A program made the position numbers and the translations under genes. Below are positions 1 to 9,103 of a stretch of DNA of 64,000 nt, in pieces. Every line of letters starts with the position of its first letter. Within the stretch, counting starts at the first letter, position 1. Under the pieces are notes generated by a model. It saw nothing but the letters and a program-made list of their open reading frames with translations. It made no database searches and had not been told where the DNA came from. The DNA comes from Pasteurella oralis (lineage in GTDB: Bacteria > Pseudomonadota > Gammaproteobacteria > Enterobacterales > Pasteurellaceae). The stretch lies in NCBI RefSeq assembly GCF_002850605.1, contig NZ_NXGB01000004.1:124001-188000 (forward strand), in the 5' to 3' direction.

Positions 1-671
1 TTATTTGTAATACATCGATGGATATACCTTGTTTGATAACCTCCTCTTGTATAATTTGCAGGAGGAGCAACTGTATTCGTCATCGTGCCTAATTTTAAGC
101 GTATCCCCCATGTTTTGCCTTCTGTAATAATATCTTGCCAACTAATCGTATTCATACGCACAACACCACCAACAGCCCCCGTTGCATCATTTGCTAAAGA
201 GGGTCCCTTTTCAATCTCAACTTGGCTAATTAAATCAGGATCTAAATAAGTACGCGTTGATGAACCAGCATAGCCTTGCCAAGATGGTACAGATTGAAGC
301 CCATTATCCACCCAAACAGGTACCCTATTCTCATTCGCAATACCTCTAATATTTAGTGAAAGCGCACCACTATTACGTTTGTTTCCTACAATTACACTAG
401 GTACACCAGATAAAAAATCACCAACAGAGCTTCCTCGGAAACGAGTAATATCAGATTGAGTTAAATAAGAATAAGAACCCACAGAAAGATATGTTTTGAG
501 TAAACTCTCGTCATAGTCATTTTTTTCATCATTTTCATTCACAATAATAGTTTCTAAATTACTGCTTGTTGGTTTATCCGTATTTGACTTTGTAAAAGCA
601 ACCTGTGGTATCATCCCTAAAGCAATACACAAACTTAAACTAAGCAAACTAACCTGTTCTTTCTGTTGCAT
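1..671 (-). CDS. TonB-dependent outer-membrane receptor, N-terminal part
   Basis: I read this gene by translating the minus strand from the ATG at 671; it runs off the left edge, so only about 223 residues are visible. The N-terminus is a signal peptide (MQQKEQVSLLSLSLCIALG...). A TonB-box-like stretch (ETIIVNE) follows near residues 40-46. Then comes a plug domain with the usual landmarks: GSSVGDFLSGVPSV, LNIRGIANENRVPVWVDN, and QVEIEKGPS followed by GAVGGVVRMNT. Such receptors import iron complexes, haem or haemoproteins using TonB energy; the ligand cannot be told from the plug. The Fur-like box upstream fits iron control. In the next frame a TAA lies exactly at bases 1-3, but the plug frame stays open to the edge, so I see no proof of a frameshift. 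Confidence 0.85.
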   Translation of the reverse strand, partial: MQQKEQVSLLSLSLCIALGMIPQVAFTKSNTDKPTSSNLETIIVNENDEKNDYDESLLKTYLSVGSYSYLTQSDITRFRGSSVGDFLSGVPSVIVGNKRNSGALSLNIRGIANENRVPVWVDNGLQSVPSWQGYAGSSTRTYLDPDLISQVEIEKGPSLANDATGAVGGVVRMNTISWQDIITEGKTWGIRLKLGTMTNTVAPPANYTRGGYQTRYIHRCITN

Positions 672-696
672 ACTCTCTCCTTTCACATTACAACAA

Positions 697-720
697 AATG
701 ATAATAAGTCTCATTTTCAT
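697..720 (-). promoter_or_regulatory. Fur-box-like operator upstream of the TonB receptor
   Basis: An AT-rich dyad containing ATGATAATAAG and CTCATTTTCA lies about 26-49 bp before the receptor start. It resembles the Fur consensus of overlapping GATAAT-type hexamers. A Fur-repressed receptor gene is the normal arrangement. The match is partial and was judged by eye. Confidence 0.5.
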
Positions 721-784
721 TTTTATCATATTTTTGAAGAAATTCAAAGATCTGCCGTAAAAATATATTTTCATAAGTTAAAAA

Positions 785-820
785 TAAAAAAACCGTACTT
801 TTCATTAAAAAGTACGGTTT
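785..820 (-). terminator. Terminator of the rpe-gph-trpS unit
   Basis: A 13-bp stem (AAACCGTACTTTT paired with AAAAGTACGGTTT) sits about 30 bp beyond the trpS stop. On the minus strand it is followed by a T-rich run. Each arm holds a one-mismatch version of the DNA uptake sequence (AAGTACGGT). Confidence 0.8.
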
Positions 821-847
821 AAAATAGAAAAATGTCTAAATCATCAA

Positions 848-1846
848 TTACGCCACAAAACCCACTGCGTCATACACTGCCTCAAGGGTTTGCTTAGCAC
901 GTTCACGGGCTTTCTGCGCGCCTTCATGCGCAATTTTATTCAGTAATGCTTCGTTACTACGGAAATGATGAAAACGCGCCTGAAGCGTAGTCAACATTGC
1001 CGACACTTCTTCTGCCACAGCGCCTTTTAAATGCCCATACATTTTGCCTTCAAACTCTGCTTCTAACACCGCAATCGATTTGCCTGTCACGCCAGACAAA
1101 ATATCTAATAAGTTAGAAACACCCGCCTTATTTTGTAGATCATAGCGTACTACTGGCGGCTCATCAGAATCTGTCACTGCACGTTTAATCTTTTTCGCTA
1201 CAGCTTTTGGATCTTCTAATAAACCAATTACGTTATTGCGATTTTCATCTGATTTTGACATTTTCTTTTCAGGTTCTAACAGTGACATCACGCGTGCACC
1301 CGCTGTTGGAATAAATGGCTCTGGTACCGCAAATAAATCACCGTACAACGCATTAAAACGATTAGCGATATCACGCGTAATTTCTAAATGTTGTTTTTGA
1401 TCTTCGCCTACAGGTACTTGGTTCGCTTGATATAACAAAATATCGGCGGCCATTAACACTGGGTAAGTAAATAAACCAACATTAATATTTTCAGCATGAC
1501 GCGCTGATTTATCTTTGAATTGGGTCATCCGTCCCATTTCACCAAAATAAGTATAACAATTTAAGACCCAAGCTAATTGGGTATGTTCTGGCACATGCGA
1601 TTGAATAAAGATCGTACTTTTTTCTGGATCAATGCCACAAGCTAAATAAAGCGCTAACACATCTAATGTGGCTTTACGTAATGCAGCGGGGTCTTGACGT
1701 ACGGTAATCGCATGTAAATCAACAATACAAAATAAACATTCATAATCATCTTGCATTTTTACCCATTGACGTAATGCACCAAGATAGTTACCGATTGTTA
1801 ATTCACCTGAAGGCTGTACGCCACTTAATACTACTGGTTTTGTCAT
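848..1846 (-). CDS. trpS: Tryptophanyl-tRNA synthetase
   Basis: Charges tRNA-Trp with tryptophan in the cytoplasm, a class Ic aminoacyl-tRNA synthetase. At 332 residues it has the usual bacterial length. The HIGH-type signature is TIGN at residues 17-20, the KMSKS loop is intact at 195-199, and GEDQKQHLE near 147-155 is the conserved segment before the second half of the catalytic fold. It is the last gene of a tight minus-strand set, rpe-gph-trpS, the same order as the end of the E. coli dam-rpe-gph-trpS operon, with a terminator just downstream. dam is not in this window. Nothing odd was seen. Confidence 0.98.
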   Translation of the reverse strand: MTKPVVLSGVQPSGELTIGNYLGALRQWVKMQDDYECLFCIVDLHAITVRQDPAALRKATLDVLALYLACGIDPEKSTIFIQSHVPEHTQLAWVLNCYTYFGEMGRMTQFKDKSARHAENINVGLFTYPVLMAADILLYQANQVPVGEDQKQHLEITRDIANRFNALYGDLFAVPEPFIPTAGARVMSLLEPEKKMSKSDENRNNVIGLLEDPKAVAKKIKRAVTDSDEPPVVRYDLQNKAGVSNLLDILSGVTGKSIAVLEAEFEGKMYGHLKGAVAEEVSAMLTTLQARFHHFRSNEALLNKIAHEGAQKARERAKQTLEAVYDAVGFVA

Positions 1847-1855
1847 TGTTATTCC

Positions 1856-2530
1856 TTATTTTAAAATCGTCAAAATATCGGCAAAATCATCAAATACCCA
1901 ATCTGGATTGGCTTGTTCAATTGGGATGTTATAGTTGTAACCATAAGTTAAACCGACAACGGGACAACCTGCTGCATGTGCTGCTAAAATATCATTTTGC
2001 GAATCACCAACAAATAAAACTTGCTTTGGATATAACCCAAACTTACCACATAAATAATACAATGGGGCAGGGTGTGGTTTAATCGCTGGTAAAGATTGAC
2101 CACCCAAAAGCTCACTAAATAAATGATCTATCCCAAATGCAGCTAATACAGGCTGTACATGTCTCGTCGGTTTATTTGTCACTACTGCCAAAGTATAGCC
2201 CCGTGCTTTAAGTTGCTCTAAAGTGGCTTTTACATTGGGATAGAGGCGACTTAAATTACATAAATTTTCGCCATAATAAAAACCAAAGCGACGTTTTAAT
2301 TCACGAATTTGCTCGTCAGTGAGTACTTTGCCGCCCTGTTCTGTCGTCCACGTTAATGCCCGCGCAATTAAAACATCTGCCCCATTACCAATCCAAGTCA
2401 AAACCAATGCTTCTGGCGCTTGGGGTAAATCAAATTCAGCTAAAGCAGAGTTCACTGAGAGCGCCAAATCTGGCAAGCTGTTAACTAATGTTCCATCGAG
2501 GTCAAAACCAATCAATTTAAATTGTGTCAT
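1856..2530 (-). CDS. gph: Phosphoglycolate phosphatase (HAD superfamily)
   Basis: Removes phosphate from 2-phosphoglycolate, mainly produced by repair of oxidised DNA ends. HAD motif I is FDLDGT, with the nucleophile Asp10 and Asp12. Motif II/III is VVTNKPTRHV, and motif IV is VGDSQNDILAA, which binds magnesium. I place the start at the ATG at 2530, giving 224 residues beginning MTQFKLIGFDLDGT, because a longer reading would overlap the end of rpe and add 44 residues unlike the family. The ribosome site is weak, so translation may be coupled to rpe, whose stop lies 25 bp upstream. An uptake sequence sits in the short rpe-gph gap. Confidence 0.95.
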   Translation of the reverse strand: MTQFKLIGFDLDGTLVNSLPDLALSVNSALAEFDLPQAPEALVLTWIGNGADVLIARALTWTTEQGGKVLTDEQIRELKRRFGFYYGENLCNLSRLYPNVKATLEQLKARGYTLAVVTNKPTRHVQPVLAAFGIDHLFSELLGGQSLPAIKPHPAPLYYLCGKFGLYPKQVLFVGDSQNDILAAHAAGCPVVGLTYGYNYNIPIEQANPDWVFDDFADILTILK

Positions 2531-2555
2531 TTTTATACCGCACTTGTTAATCTCG

Positions 2556-3224
2556 TTAAACTGTTGCCAATTGTTGGCGCATTTCATCAATAACTTTCTT
2601 ATAGTCTGGCTGATCAAAAATCGCTGAACCTGCGACAAACATATCAGCACCAGCTCTGGCAATATCAGCTATATTATTGACCTTCACACCACCATCAACT
2701 TCTAAACGAATATCAAAACCACTTTGATCAATGCGTTGGCGTACTTGGCGTAATTTATTCAACGTACTTGGAATGAATGACTGTCCACCAAAGCCCGGAT
2801 TGACTGACATCAATAAAATCACATCCACTTTATCCATCACATAATCCAAATAACTCAATGGCGTAGCAGGGTTAAATACTAAACCTGATTTACAACCACA
2901 ATCACGAATAAGCTGTAAAGTACGGTCAATATGTTCTGTTGCCTCTGGATGAAAAGTAATATAATCCGCACCTGCTTTGGCAAAATCGGGAACAAGGCGA
3001 TCCACTGGTTTTACCATTAAATGCACATCAATTGGTGCAGTAATGCCATAATCACGTAATGCCTGACATACTGCCGGACCAAAAGTTAAATTAGGGACAT
3101 AGTGATTATCCATCACATCAAAATGAATAACATCAGCACCACTATTTATAACTGTTGCGACATCTTCACCCAAACGTGCCAAATCAGCAGATAAAATCGA
3201 AGGCGCAATTAAATAGGATTTCAT
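2556..3224 (-). CDS. rpe: Ribulose-phosphate 3-epimerase
   Basis: Interconverts ribulose-5-phosphate and xylulose-5-phosphate in the pentose phosphate pathway. The TIM-barrel signatures are all present: [13 protein letters not shown] at the start, [12 protein letters not shown] with metal-binding His/Asp, [18 protein letters not shown], and EVDGGV with the catalytic Asp. The ATG at 3224 (222 residues, MKSYLIAPS) is preceded by GAGG at good spacing. A GTG four codons earlier is possible but has no better site. First gene of the rpe-gph-trpS unit. The 116-bp gap to the divergent argO-like gene must hold its promoter. Confidence 0.97.
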   Translation of the reverse strand: MKSYLIAPSILSADLARLGEDVATVINSGADVIHFDVMDNHYVPNLTFGPAVCQALRDYGITAPIDVHLMVKPVDRLVPDFAKAGADYITFHPEATEHIDRTLQLIRDCGCKSGLVFNPATPLSYLDYVMDKVDVILLMSVNPGFGGQSFIPSTLNKLRQVRQRIDQSGFDIRLEVDGGVKVNNIADIARAGADMFVAGSAIFDQPDYKKVIDEMRQQLATV

Positions 3225-3340
3225 GATCGACCTCACTTGTTAACAAGGTGTTAAGTAACCACTTGCAAAGAGAAAATAATGTGGTTAGTGTACTACGTTA
3301 TTAGCCAATTTTTAAGGAAATTCTCACTTCAGGAGCTAAG

Positions 3341-3949
3341 ATGGAAAGCATGTTACATGGATTTTTTGTGACCGCAGGTTTGATTATTGCAATAGGTGCA
3401 CAAAATGCCTTTGTATTAAAACAACATATCTTGCCTGTGATTTTGACTTGTTTTATTTGTGATATTATCCTCATTTCCATTGGCGTATTAGGATTAGGCT
3501 CTCTCATTAGCCAAAGTCCAACAGCGACTGTTGCCTTAGCCGTTGTCGGCGCATTATTTTTATTTATCTATGGCGCAAATGCATTCCGTTCAGCTTATCA
3601 AGGGAATTCCGTTGTACAACTTGAACAGCACAATGCACAAACACAGTCTGTACTAAAAGCGATATTCACGACTCTAATGATTACTTTACTCAATCCACAT
3701 GTTTATTTAGATACGGTCGTGATTATTGGTGGCATCGCAGGAACCTTAACTTTAGAACAAAAAGGCTTCTTTCTGCTTGGCGCGCTAAGCGTATCTGGGC
3801 TTTGGTTCTTTAGCCTAGGTTATGGTGCCAGATTATTCATTCCATTATTTCAACGTCCTGTAACATGGCGCATCTTGGATATCGTCATTGGCTGTGTGAT
3901 GTGGGGGATTGCGATCAGTTTGATGCAATATGCGCTAACGATGTTGTAA
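3341..3949 (+). CDS. argO: LysE/ArgO-family amino-acid exporter
   Basis: Predicted inner-membrane exporter of basic amino acids (arginine, perhaps lysine). The 202-residue protein is almost entirely hydrophobic, with about six membrane segments. It has the family motif GAQNAFVLKQ near residues 20-29, LLNPHVYLDTVV near 115-125 and GCVMWGIA near the C-terminus. All three closely match E. coli ArgO. The start at 3341 follows AGGAG with a 5-base gap. An uptake sequence lies just downstream (3966-3974). Whether the true substrate is arginine is inference from family resemblance. Confidence 0.88.
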   Translation: MESMLHGFFVTAGLIIAIGAQNAFVLKQHILPVILTCFICDIILISIGVLGLGSLISQSPTATVALAVVGALFLFIYGANAFRSAYQGNSVVQLEQHNAQTQSVLKAIFTTLMITLLNPHVYLDTVVIIGGIAGTLTLEQKGFFLLGALSVSGLWFFSLGYGARLFIPLFQRPVTWRILDIVIGCVMWGIAISLMQYALTML

Positions 3950-4068
3950 AATTTTGTCAAAACAGACCGCACTTTAAGAGAGAAACCACTAATCGGGACA
4001 AATCATTTCTCAATCCAGCAGCGCTTTGTTACAATTCGTGTAACTTTAAATGACAGTAATGTATTAAA

Positions 4069-4542
4069 ATGACTGAAAAATCGACCGCACTTTGTCCCTG
4101 TCAATCAGGGCAAACCTATCAAGGTTGCTGTGAGCCTTTTCATTTATATCAACAGTTTCCACATAACGCAGAGCAACTAATGCGTTCGCGCTATAGTGCC
4201 TATACATTAAACAACATCGAGTATATTGCTGCAACCACTGTCCCTAGCCAACAGGCGTTGTTAGATCTCTCTGTTTTACGACAATGGGCGCAAACAACTC
4301 AATGGCTAGGACTAGAGGTGATCAAACATCAATCTCTTTCCAAACAACATAGTAAGGTTGAATTTAATGCTTTTTTTGTGACTGCTGAAGGAAAACAAGC
4401 ACATTATGAGCATTCTCTTTTCGTCAACATTGCAACCCGCTGGTATTTTGTTGATCCAACTGTCAATTTACCTACGATGAAACAACCTTGTCTTTGTGGC
4501 TCAGGCAAAAAATTTAAACATTGTTGCGGAGGTTTACTGTGA
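4069..4542 (+). CDS. ychJ: YchJ-family protein with two SEC-C motifs
   Basis: Function not established in the family (UPF0225). The 157-residue protein has two cysteine clusters of SEC-C type: C9-x-C11-x8-CC20-21 at the N-terminus and C141-x-C143-x8-CC152-153 at the C-terminus, each likely to bind one zinc ion. A cystatin-like central domain ([19 protein letters not shown]...) lies between. An uptake sequence is embedded in codons 6-8, so the first cysteine motif is partly encoded next to it. The stop overlaps the GTG start of yihY, so the two are probably translated together. Confidence 0.93.
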   Translation: MTEKSTALCPCQSGQTYQGCCEPFHLYQQFPHNAEQLMRSRYSAYTLNNIEYIAATTVPSQQALLDLSVLRQWAQTTQWLGLEVIKHQSLSKQHSKVEFNAFFVTAEGKQAHYEHSLFVNIATRWYFVDPTVNLPTMKQPCLCGSGKKFKHCCGGLL

Positions 4543-5405
4543 AAAACCCATTTAAAAGTATTATCTTATTTTTTAAAACGTTCTTTTGTCGCTTCCAACA
4601 AAATAAGTTAACGCAAGCAGCGGGTTATTTAACTTATAGTACGATGTTGGCCATTGTGCCATTAATCATGGTGGTCTTCTCGGTATTCTCTGCATTTCCG
4701 GTGTTTAATGAAGTCACAGACGAACTCAAAACCTTTATCTTTAATAACTTTGCCCCCTCAGCCAGTGATACGGTCGGGCAATATATTGATGAATTTGTGA
4801 CTAACTCCAAACAAATGAGTGCAATAGGTGTCATCAGTTTAGTTGCCGTCGCGCTGATGTTAATCAATTCCATTGATCGTACGCTGAATTCGATTTGGCA
4901 TGATAGCAGCACGCGTCCCTTAGTCTTTTCGATTGCTATTTATTGGCTAATTTTGACCTTTGGTCCTTTATTAATTGGCGCCAGTATTGGGGTGAGTACT
5001 TATGTTAGTACCTATGTGACAGAATTTATTGATTCTGATTTAACACTGCCCTTTGGTTTAAAAATACTCAGCTTTGTGCCATTCTTACTCACTTGGCTCA
5101 TTTTCACACTGATTTATGCGGTTGTGCCTAATAAGAAAGTCAAAATGAGCCATTCTGCGGCAGGTGCATTAGTTGCCGCTTTCTTTTTTACACTAGGTAA
5201 GCAAGCCTTTACTTGGTACATCACGACCTTCCCCTCATATCAATTAATCTATGGTGCAATGGCAACCTTACCTATTATGTTGTTATGGATTCAATTAAGT
5301 TGGGTTGTTGTTTTACTGGGTGCACAACTGTCTGCTGTGTTAACAGAAATGACAGCTATAAAAGATAGCCAACACAAAATCGCACAAATGAAGGAAGAAC
5401 AATGA
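4539..5405 (+). CDS. yihY: YihY family inner-membrane protein (UPF0761)
   Basis: Integral membrane protein of the YihY/BrkB family with about six membrane helices. The family was once called RNase BN, a name now considered wrong, and its true role is unknown. I choose the GTG at 4539 (288 residues) because GGAGG at 4528-4532 lies 6 bases before it and it overlaps the ychJ stop. The E. coli protein is 290 residues. Matching landmarks are [19 protein letters not shown], the [11 protein letters not shown] motif, and [13 protein letters not shown]. It overlaps dtd by four bases (ATGA), as in a compact operon ychJ-yihY-dtd. Confidence 0.93.
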   Translation: MKNPFKSIILFFKTFFCRFQQNKLTQAAGYLTYSTMLAIVPLIMVVFSVFSAFPVFNEVTDELKTFIFNNFAPSASDTVGQYIDEFVTNSKQMSAIGVISLVAVALMLINSIDRTLNSIWHDSSTRPLVFSIAIYWLILTFGPLLIGASIGVSTYVSTYVTEFIDSDLTLPFGLKILSFVPFLLTWLIFTLIYAVVPNKKVKMSHSAAGALVAAFFFTLGKQAFTWYITTFPSYQLIYGAMATLPIMLLWIQLSWVVVLLGAQLSAVLTEMTAIKDSQHKIAQMKEEQ

Positions 5406-5836
5406 TCGCATTAATTCAGCGTGTCACACAGGCAAAAGTCATAGTTGAAACACAAACTGTCGGAGAAATAGGACAAGGCTTATTAGTATTACTTGGCGTA
5501 GAAAAACAAGACGATAAAGCCAAAGCAGAACGCTTAGTAGAAAAAGTGCTTAACTATCGGGTTTTCAGTGATAATGAAGGCAAAATGAATTTAAATGTCC
5601 AACAAATTAATGGTGAAATTTTAGTCGTTTCTCAATTTACGTTAGCTGCAGATACCCACAAAGGTTTAAGACCAAGCTTTTCAAACGGTGCACCTCCTAC
5701 GCTTGCCAATGAGTTATATCAGTACTTTGCCCAAAAATGTGCAGAAAAAATCAATACAGCAACAGGGCAATTTGCTGCGGATATGCAAGTGAGTTTAACC
5801 AATGATGGACCAGTCACTTTTTGGTTAACCGTGTAA
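5402..5836 (+). CDS. dtd: D-aminoacyl-tRNA deacylase
   Basis: Hydrolyses D-amino acids, and glycine on tRNA-Ala, from mischarged tRNA, protecting translation fidelity. At 144 residues it has the standard DTD fold length. The two active-site signatures are SQFTL (residues about 78-82) and the C-terminal Gly-cisPro element NDGPVT (about 134-139). The ATG overlaps the yihY stop (ATGA). yihY-dtd adjacency is also found in E. coli. Last gene of this plus-strand unit, followed by a hairpin. Confidence 0.97.
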   Translation: MIALIQRVTQAKVIVETQTVGEIGQGLLVLLGVEKQDDKAKAERLVEKVLNYRVFSDNEGKMNLNVQQINGEILVVSQFTLAADTHKGLRPSFSNGAPPTLANELYQYFAQKCAEKINTATGQFAADMQVSLTNDGPVTFWLTV

Positions 5837-5874
5837 AAACCTACTTCTAGAGAATATCGTTTTTAGTCGACAAT

Positions 5875-5904
5875 AAAAAAACTGCACCTTAAACCAGGTG
5901 CAGT
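5875..5904 (-). terminator. Terminator between convergent dtd and nlpD
   Basis: A 9-bp stem (ACTGCACCT / AGGTGCAGT) with a 6-base loop. On the minus strand it is followed by a run of T residues, so it mainly serves nlpD. It may also slow transcription arriving from dtd. Confidence 0.85.
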
Positions 5905-5923
5905 GATATTTAAATATGCTTGA

Positions 5924-7309
5924 TTAACGTTTTGGTAAATAACGAGTCGGATCAACAGATTTACCCTTATAACGAATTTCGAAGTGCAATTTCACACTAT
6001 TTGTACCAGAACTCCCCATTTTAGCAATTTGTTGTCCAGCACGAACTTCTTGCTGATCCTTCACTAAAATGCTTTCATTATGTGCATAAGCACTTAAATA
6101 ATCATCATTATGTTTAATAATAATTAAATTACCATAACCACGCAGGGCATTTCCAGCATACACAACACGACCGGCTGCTGCAGCATTAACCGCTTGACCA
6201 CGAGAACCAGCAATATCAATGCCTTTATTTCCTCCATCAGCAGTAGAGAAACTTTGCACAATATTCCCTTTAGTTGGCCATTGCCATGCAATATTAGACA
6301 CTACTTGTTTAGCCCCTGTTGGTACTGGTACAGAAACTGGTGAGTCAACAACAGGTTGAGTAACAGGTTTAGGTTGTGGAGGGGCTGTAGTACCTGTGCC
6401 AACACCAGATTTAATTGGTCCAATAATAGTGCCATCAGATCCATATTGTGTACCATGTGGACCTGGTGTATATGTTACCTCTGTTGTTTTTGATTGCGTC
6501 ACTGGCGGCACAACAGGCTGCGTCACAGGTTGTGGCGTTACCGTTTTACCATTAGATACACGTAAAGTTTGTCCAACACTTAGACGGTATGGTTCAGACA
6601 TATTATTCAGTGCCGCAAGCTCTTTTACATCTAACCCTGAAATATAGGCGATCAAATACATGGTATCGCCTTTACGTACCGTATAAGTCTCGCCTTTATA
6701 AAAACCTTTATCTATTTTGCTATAGTCTGGACGATTATCATTTGGGTTACGCGGGATCTTAAAGTCCTGGCTTACTGGCTTTACACTTGGTGTTGCTGCC
6801 TCCGCAGCGGTCGGTGTAACAGAACTCGGTTGGTAGATATTATTACTATTTGATACTTTTAACACTTGACCTGTACTCAAAGTATAAGGCTCAGACATAT
6901 TATTTAATGCCGCAATTTCTTTAACACTAAGACCTGAAATATAAGAAATTAAGTACATACTGTCGCCTTTACGTACAGTATAAGTATCCCCTTTATAAGA
7001 ACCACGTACGATCTTACTATAATCAGGTTGATTGGTCACAGGATCACGAGGAATATCAAAATGTGATGAAGTCGTTATAGGCTGGCTAGCTGGTGAAGTT
7101 GGTTGATAGGTTGGTTGTCCCATTCCCGTTGGCATCGTATTTTGTTGCTGAATTTGAGGTTCCCAAGCTCCCCCATTAGCTGGGTCAACGGGCTGCATAA
7201 TACCTGGTGTTAATGTGCCATCAACACTTTCTACAGGTGCTGGTGCATTTGAACTACAAGCTGTCAACACCGCAATACTGATAGGCAAAAGTAAAAACGA
7301 CTTTTTCAT
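5924..7309 (-). CDS. nlpD: NlpD/LppB murein hydrolase activator lipoprotein with two LysM domains
   Basis: Outer-membrane lipoprotein that activates a cell-wall amidase (AmiC in E. coli) during division. The signal peptide ends in lipobox LTAC, lipidated at Cys18. Two LysM domains follow at about 108-153 and 207-252. A proline/threonine-rich linker leads to a C-terminal M23/LytM domain at about 343-457. That domain is degenerate: NKGID replaces HxxxD and KLHFEIR replaces HLH, as in E. coli NlpD, so it activates rather than cuts. The LysM units and their leader (xIPRxPxxxxPDYSKI) are near-identical tandem copies 99 residues apart. Length is 461. E. coli nlpD is followed by rpoS, which is absent here. 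Confidence 0.96.
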   Translation of the reverse strand: MKKSFLLLPISIAVLTACSSNAPAPVESVDGTLTPGIMQPVDPANGGAWEPQIQQQNTMPTGMGQPTYQPTSPASQPITTSSHFDIPRDPVTNQPDYSKIVRGSYKGDTYTVRKGDSMYLISYISGLSVKEIAALNNMSEPYTLSTGQVLKVSNSNNIYQPSSVTPTAAEAATPSVKPVSQDFKIPRNPNDNRPDYSKIDKGFYKGETYTVRKGDTMYLIAYISGLDVKELAALNNMSEPYRLSVGQTLRVSNGKTVTPQPVTQPVVPPVTQSKTTEVTYTPGPHGTQYGSDGTIIGPIKSGVGTGTTAPPQPKPVTQPVVDSPVSVPVPTGAKQVVSNIAWQWPTKGNIVQSFSTADGGNKGIDIAGSRGQAVNAAAAGRVVYAGNALRGYGNLIIIKHNDDYLSAYAHNESILVKDQQEVRAGQQIAKMGSSGTNSVKLHFEIRYKGKSVDPTRYLPKR

Positions 7310-7344
7310 TTGCTAGTTTCCTCTTTCTTATTTTAAATTTTTAA

Positions 7345-7506
7345 TTAATGTGTTGTAATTTCTGGTAGCCAACTACCGCCTTCTACAGCACCCGTACCTG
7401 AAACAGGCTCCATCATGCCAGGAGTTAACGCATTTTCATCTTGGACATTTATTGTACAGGCGCCCAGCACTAAAATCATAGACAACAATAAAAGTAATTT
7501 ATTCAT
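7345..7506 (-). CDS. Small lipoprotein resembling the NlpD N-terminal leader
   Basis: A 53-residue protein starting at the ATG at 7506 (MNKLLLLLSMILVLGAC), with lipobox LGAC and predicted lipidation at Cys17. The mature part is only about 37 residues. Its segment LTPGMMEPV...GGSWLPEI closely parallels residues 33-53 of the NlpD encoded 35 bp downstream (LTPGIMQPV...GGAWEPQI). It therefore looks like a partial duplicate of the NlpD leader, or a separate partner sharing that binding element. It lies between yqaA and nlpD and is likely co-transcribed. Function unknown; no catalytic motif is seen. Confidence 0.75.
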   Translation of the reverse strand: MNKLLLLLSMILVLGACTINVQDENALTPGMMEPVSGTGAVEGGSWLPEITTH

Positions 7507-7519
7507 TTTTAACCTTAAA

Positions 7520-8095
7520 TTATCGCAAAATAACATAAGCCAGCACTGCTAAAACAACTACTGACCAACCGATAAGCTCAATTGAACGACGTAATTTGTC
7601 AGCAAATTTCTCACCACCCCAAGCAGCAAGTTTTGCAACTAATATAAAACGCGCAGCCCTTGAAATAAATGCAGTAAGCAAAAATGGCAAAAATGCCATT
7701 TGCATTACACCGGCACAAATAGTGAAAACTTTATAGGGAATTGGCGAAAAACCAGCAACAAATACCACTAATATTCCCCATTTTTCAAACCATGAAATAG
7801 CGGTATCCCAATGTTGTTGATAACCAAATTGCTGCACATAATGCTGGACAAAATCCAATGCATAATAGCCCAGCCCATAACCAATTGCACCACCAAGCAC
7901 TGAAGCAAGCGCAGTATAGAGCGCAAATTTGAGCGCACTTTGGGGCTTTGACATTGACATTGGAATCAACATCACATCAGGTGGGATAGGAAAAAAGATC
8001 GCCTCAATAAAGCTCGTAAAAGAAAGAAAAAACGTCGCATAACGGTGCTGTGACCATGCCATCGTTTTATCATACATTGCACCGAAAATTTTCAA
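7520..8095 (-). CDS. yqaA: YqaA-type DedA/VTT-family membrane protein
   Basis: A 191-residue inner-membrane protein of the DedA (VTT/SNARE-associated) family. Members are linked to lipid flipping and membrane homeostasis; this one's substrate is unknown. The signatures are EAIFFPIPPDVMLIPM, GGAIGYGLGYYALD and VFVAGFSPIPYKVFTICAGVMQM, with helices between. The best start is TTG at 8095: AGGAAGG lies 6 bases before it. An ATG six codons later (8077) is the alternative. It sits between surE and the small lipoprotein in the truD-surE-nlpD cluster. Confidence 0.88.
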   Translation of the reverse strand: MKIFGAMYDKTMAWSQHRYATFFLSFTSFIEAIFFPIPPDVMLIPMSMSKPQSALKFALYTALASVLGGAIGYGLGYYALDFVQHYVQQFGYQQHWDTAISWFEKWGILVVFVAGFSPIPYKVFTICAGVMQMAFLPFLLTAFISRAARFILVAKLAAWGGEKFADKLRRSIELIGWSVVVLAVLAYVILR

Positions 8096-8131
8096 CCTAC
8101 ACCTTCCTAAAAAATAATCAAAAACGCATCA

Positions 8132-8872
8132 TTATTCACTTTCTAACCAATCTTGTAAAGATTGTAACGAATGATAAGCCGTCATATCTGCCTGAATTGG
8201 AGTTAAAGAGACATAACCATGCTTCACGGCATGAAAATCTGTGCCTTCTTGTTCATTTTCAGCTAAGCCTGCTGGTCCAACCCAATAAATTGCTTCTCCA
8301 CGAGGATCGCGTTGTTTTATGACTTCTGCAGCTGAAGCACGATAACCTAAATGACATACCTTAATCCCTTTTAACTGTTCATAAGGAATATCTGGCACAT
8401 TAATATTCATTATTTCACGACTCTTTAAAATCTGCCCATGTAACTTTGGAATTAATTCACACACAACACGTGCAGCAGTTTCATAATGTTGACGCCCATT
8501 TAAAGAAACAGCAATAGCGGGCAACCCTAAATAACGTCCTTCTAATGCTGCAGCAACCGTACCTGAATAAAGCATATCATCACCTAAATTCGCACCTGCA
8601 TTAATCCCTGATACGACTAAATCAACTTGTCCAGATAAAAAGCCATTTAATGCTAAATAAACACAGTCAGCAGGCGTACCATTTAAACAATAATCACCAT
8701 TGGGCAAATGCAATGGACGTAATGGCTCAACTAAAGTCAGTGAACTGGATGCAGCACTGCGATTACGATCAGGAGCTACAACAGTGACATCAGCAAATTT
8801 GCGTAATTCACGCGCTAATGTCTGGATACCTTCAGCATGAATACCATCGTCATTGCTAAGTAAAATTCTCAT
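8132..8872 (-). CDS. surE: 5'/3'-nucleotidase SurE
   Basis: Metal-dependent phosphatase acting on nucleoside 5'- and 3'-monophosphates and short polyphosphates, associated with stationary-phase survival. The 246 residues begin [10 protein letters not shown], with metal-binding Asp8 and Asp9. The nucleotide-binding [19 protein letters not shown] segment (near 90-108) holds the conserved Asn and Gly-rich loop. It belongs to the truD-surE-nlpD neighbourhood known from enterobacteria; pcm, which follows surE in E. coli, is absent. The 231-bp gap to truD holds an uptake sequence and a coherent reading-frame remnant. Confidence 0.96.
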   Translation of the reverse strand: MRILLSNDDGIHAEGIQTLARELRKFADVTVVAPDRNRSAASSSLTLVEPLRPLHLPNGDYCLNGTPADCVYLALNGFLSGQVDLVVSGINAGANLGDDMLYSGTVAAALEGRYLGLPAIAVSLNGRQHYETAARVVCELIPKLHGQILKSREIMNINVPDIPYEQLKGIKVCHLGYRASAAEVIKQRDPRGEAIYWVGPAGLAENEQEGTDFHAVKHGYVSLTPIQADMTAYHSLQSLQDWLESE

Positions 8873-8953
8873 AATGTTTTATCCTTGTTATTTGATTGGT
8901 TACGTTGCTTGTGCCTTTATATTATTATTTGAACAAAAAGTGCGGTACTTTTT

Positions 8954-9103
8954 TTAAAAGTTTTTGTTATTGTGCGATATACTGATATCGGATTCAGCCC
9001 AATAATTGACATTATCAAGTAAGCCAAACTGAGCTGCATTTTTATCTTGTTTAACCACGCCTTTCTTCTCATAGACAGAAAGCAGCAATGTGCTCAAATC
9101 AGT
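8954..9103 (-). other. Coherent 49-codon frame directly after and in frame with the truD stop
   Basis: Reading on past the truD TGA (9104-9106) in the same frame gives 49 sense codons before TAA at 8954-8956. The translation contains LLLSVYEKKGVVKQDKNAAQ and FGLLDNVNYWAESDISIS, which looks like real protein with ordinary codon use. There is no ATG at its front. It could be the tail of a lost gene, an extension reached by stop-codon readthrough, or chance. TruD itself looks complete without it. I do not recognise the family. Confidence 0.35.

Noticed and set aside
1-60. Possible frameshift in the TonB receptor, because another frame has TAA at bases 1-3
   Set aside because: The plug-domain frame stays open to the edge and still looks like receptor sequence, so the other frame's stop is not evidence.
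6600-7020. Repeated blocks that might suggest a CRISPR or tandem-repeat array
   Set aside because: Only two copies, separated by unique coding sequence in the same frame; they encode the two LysM domains of NlpD.
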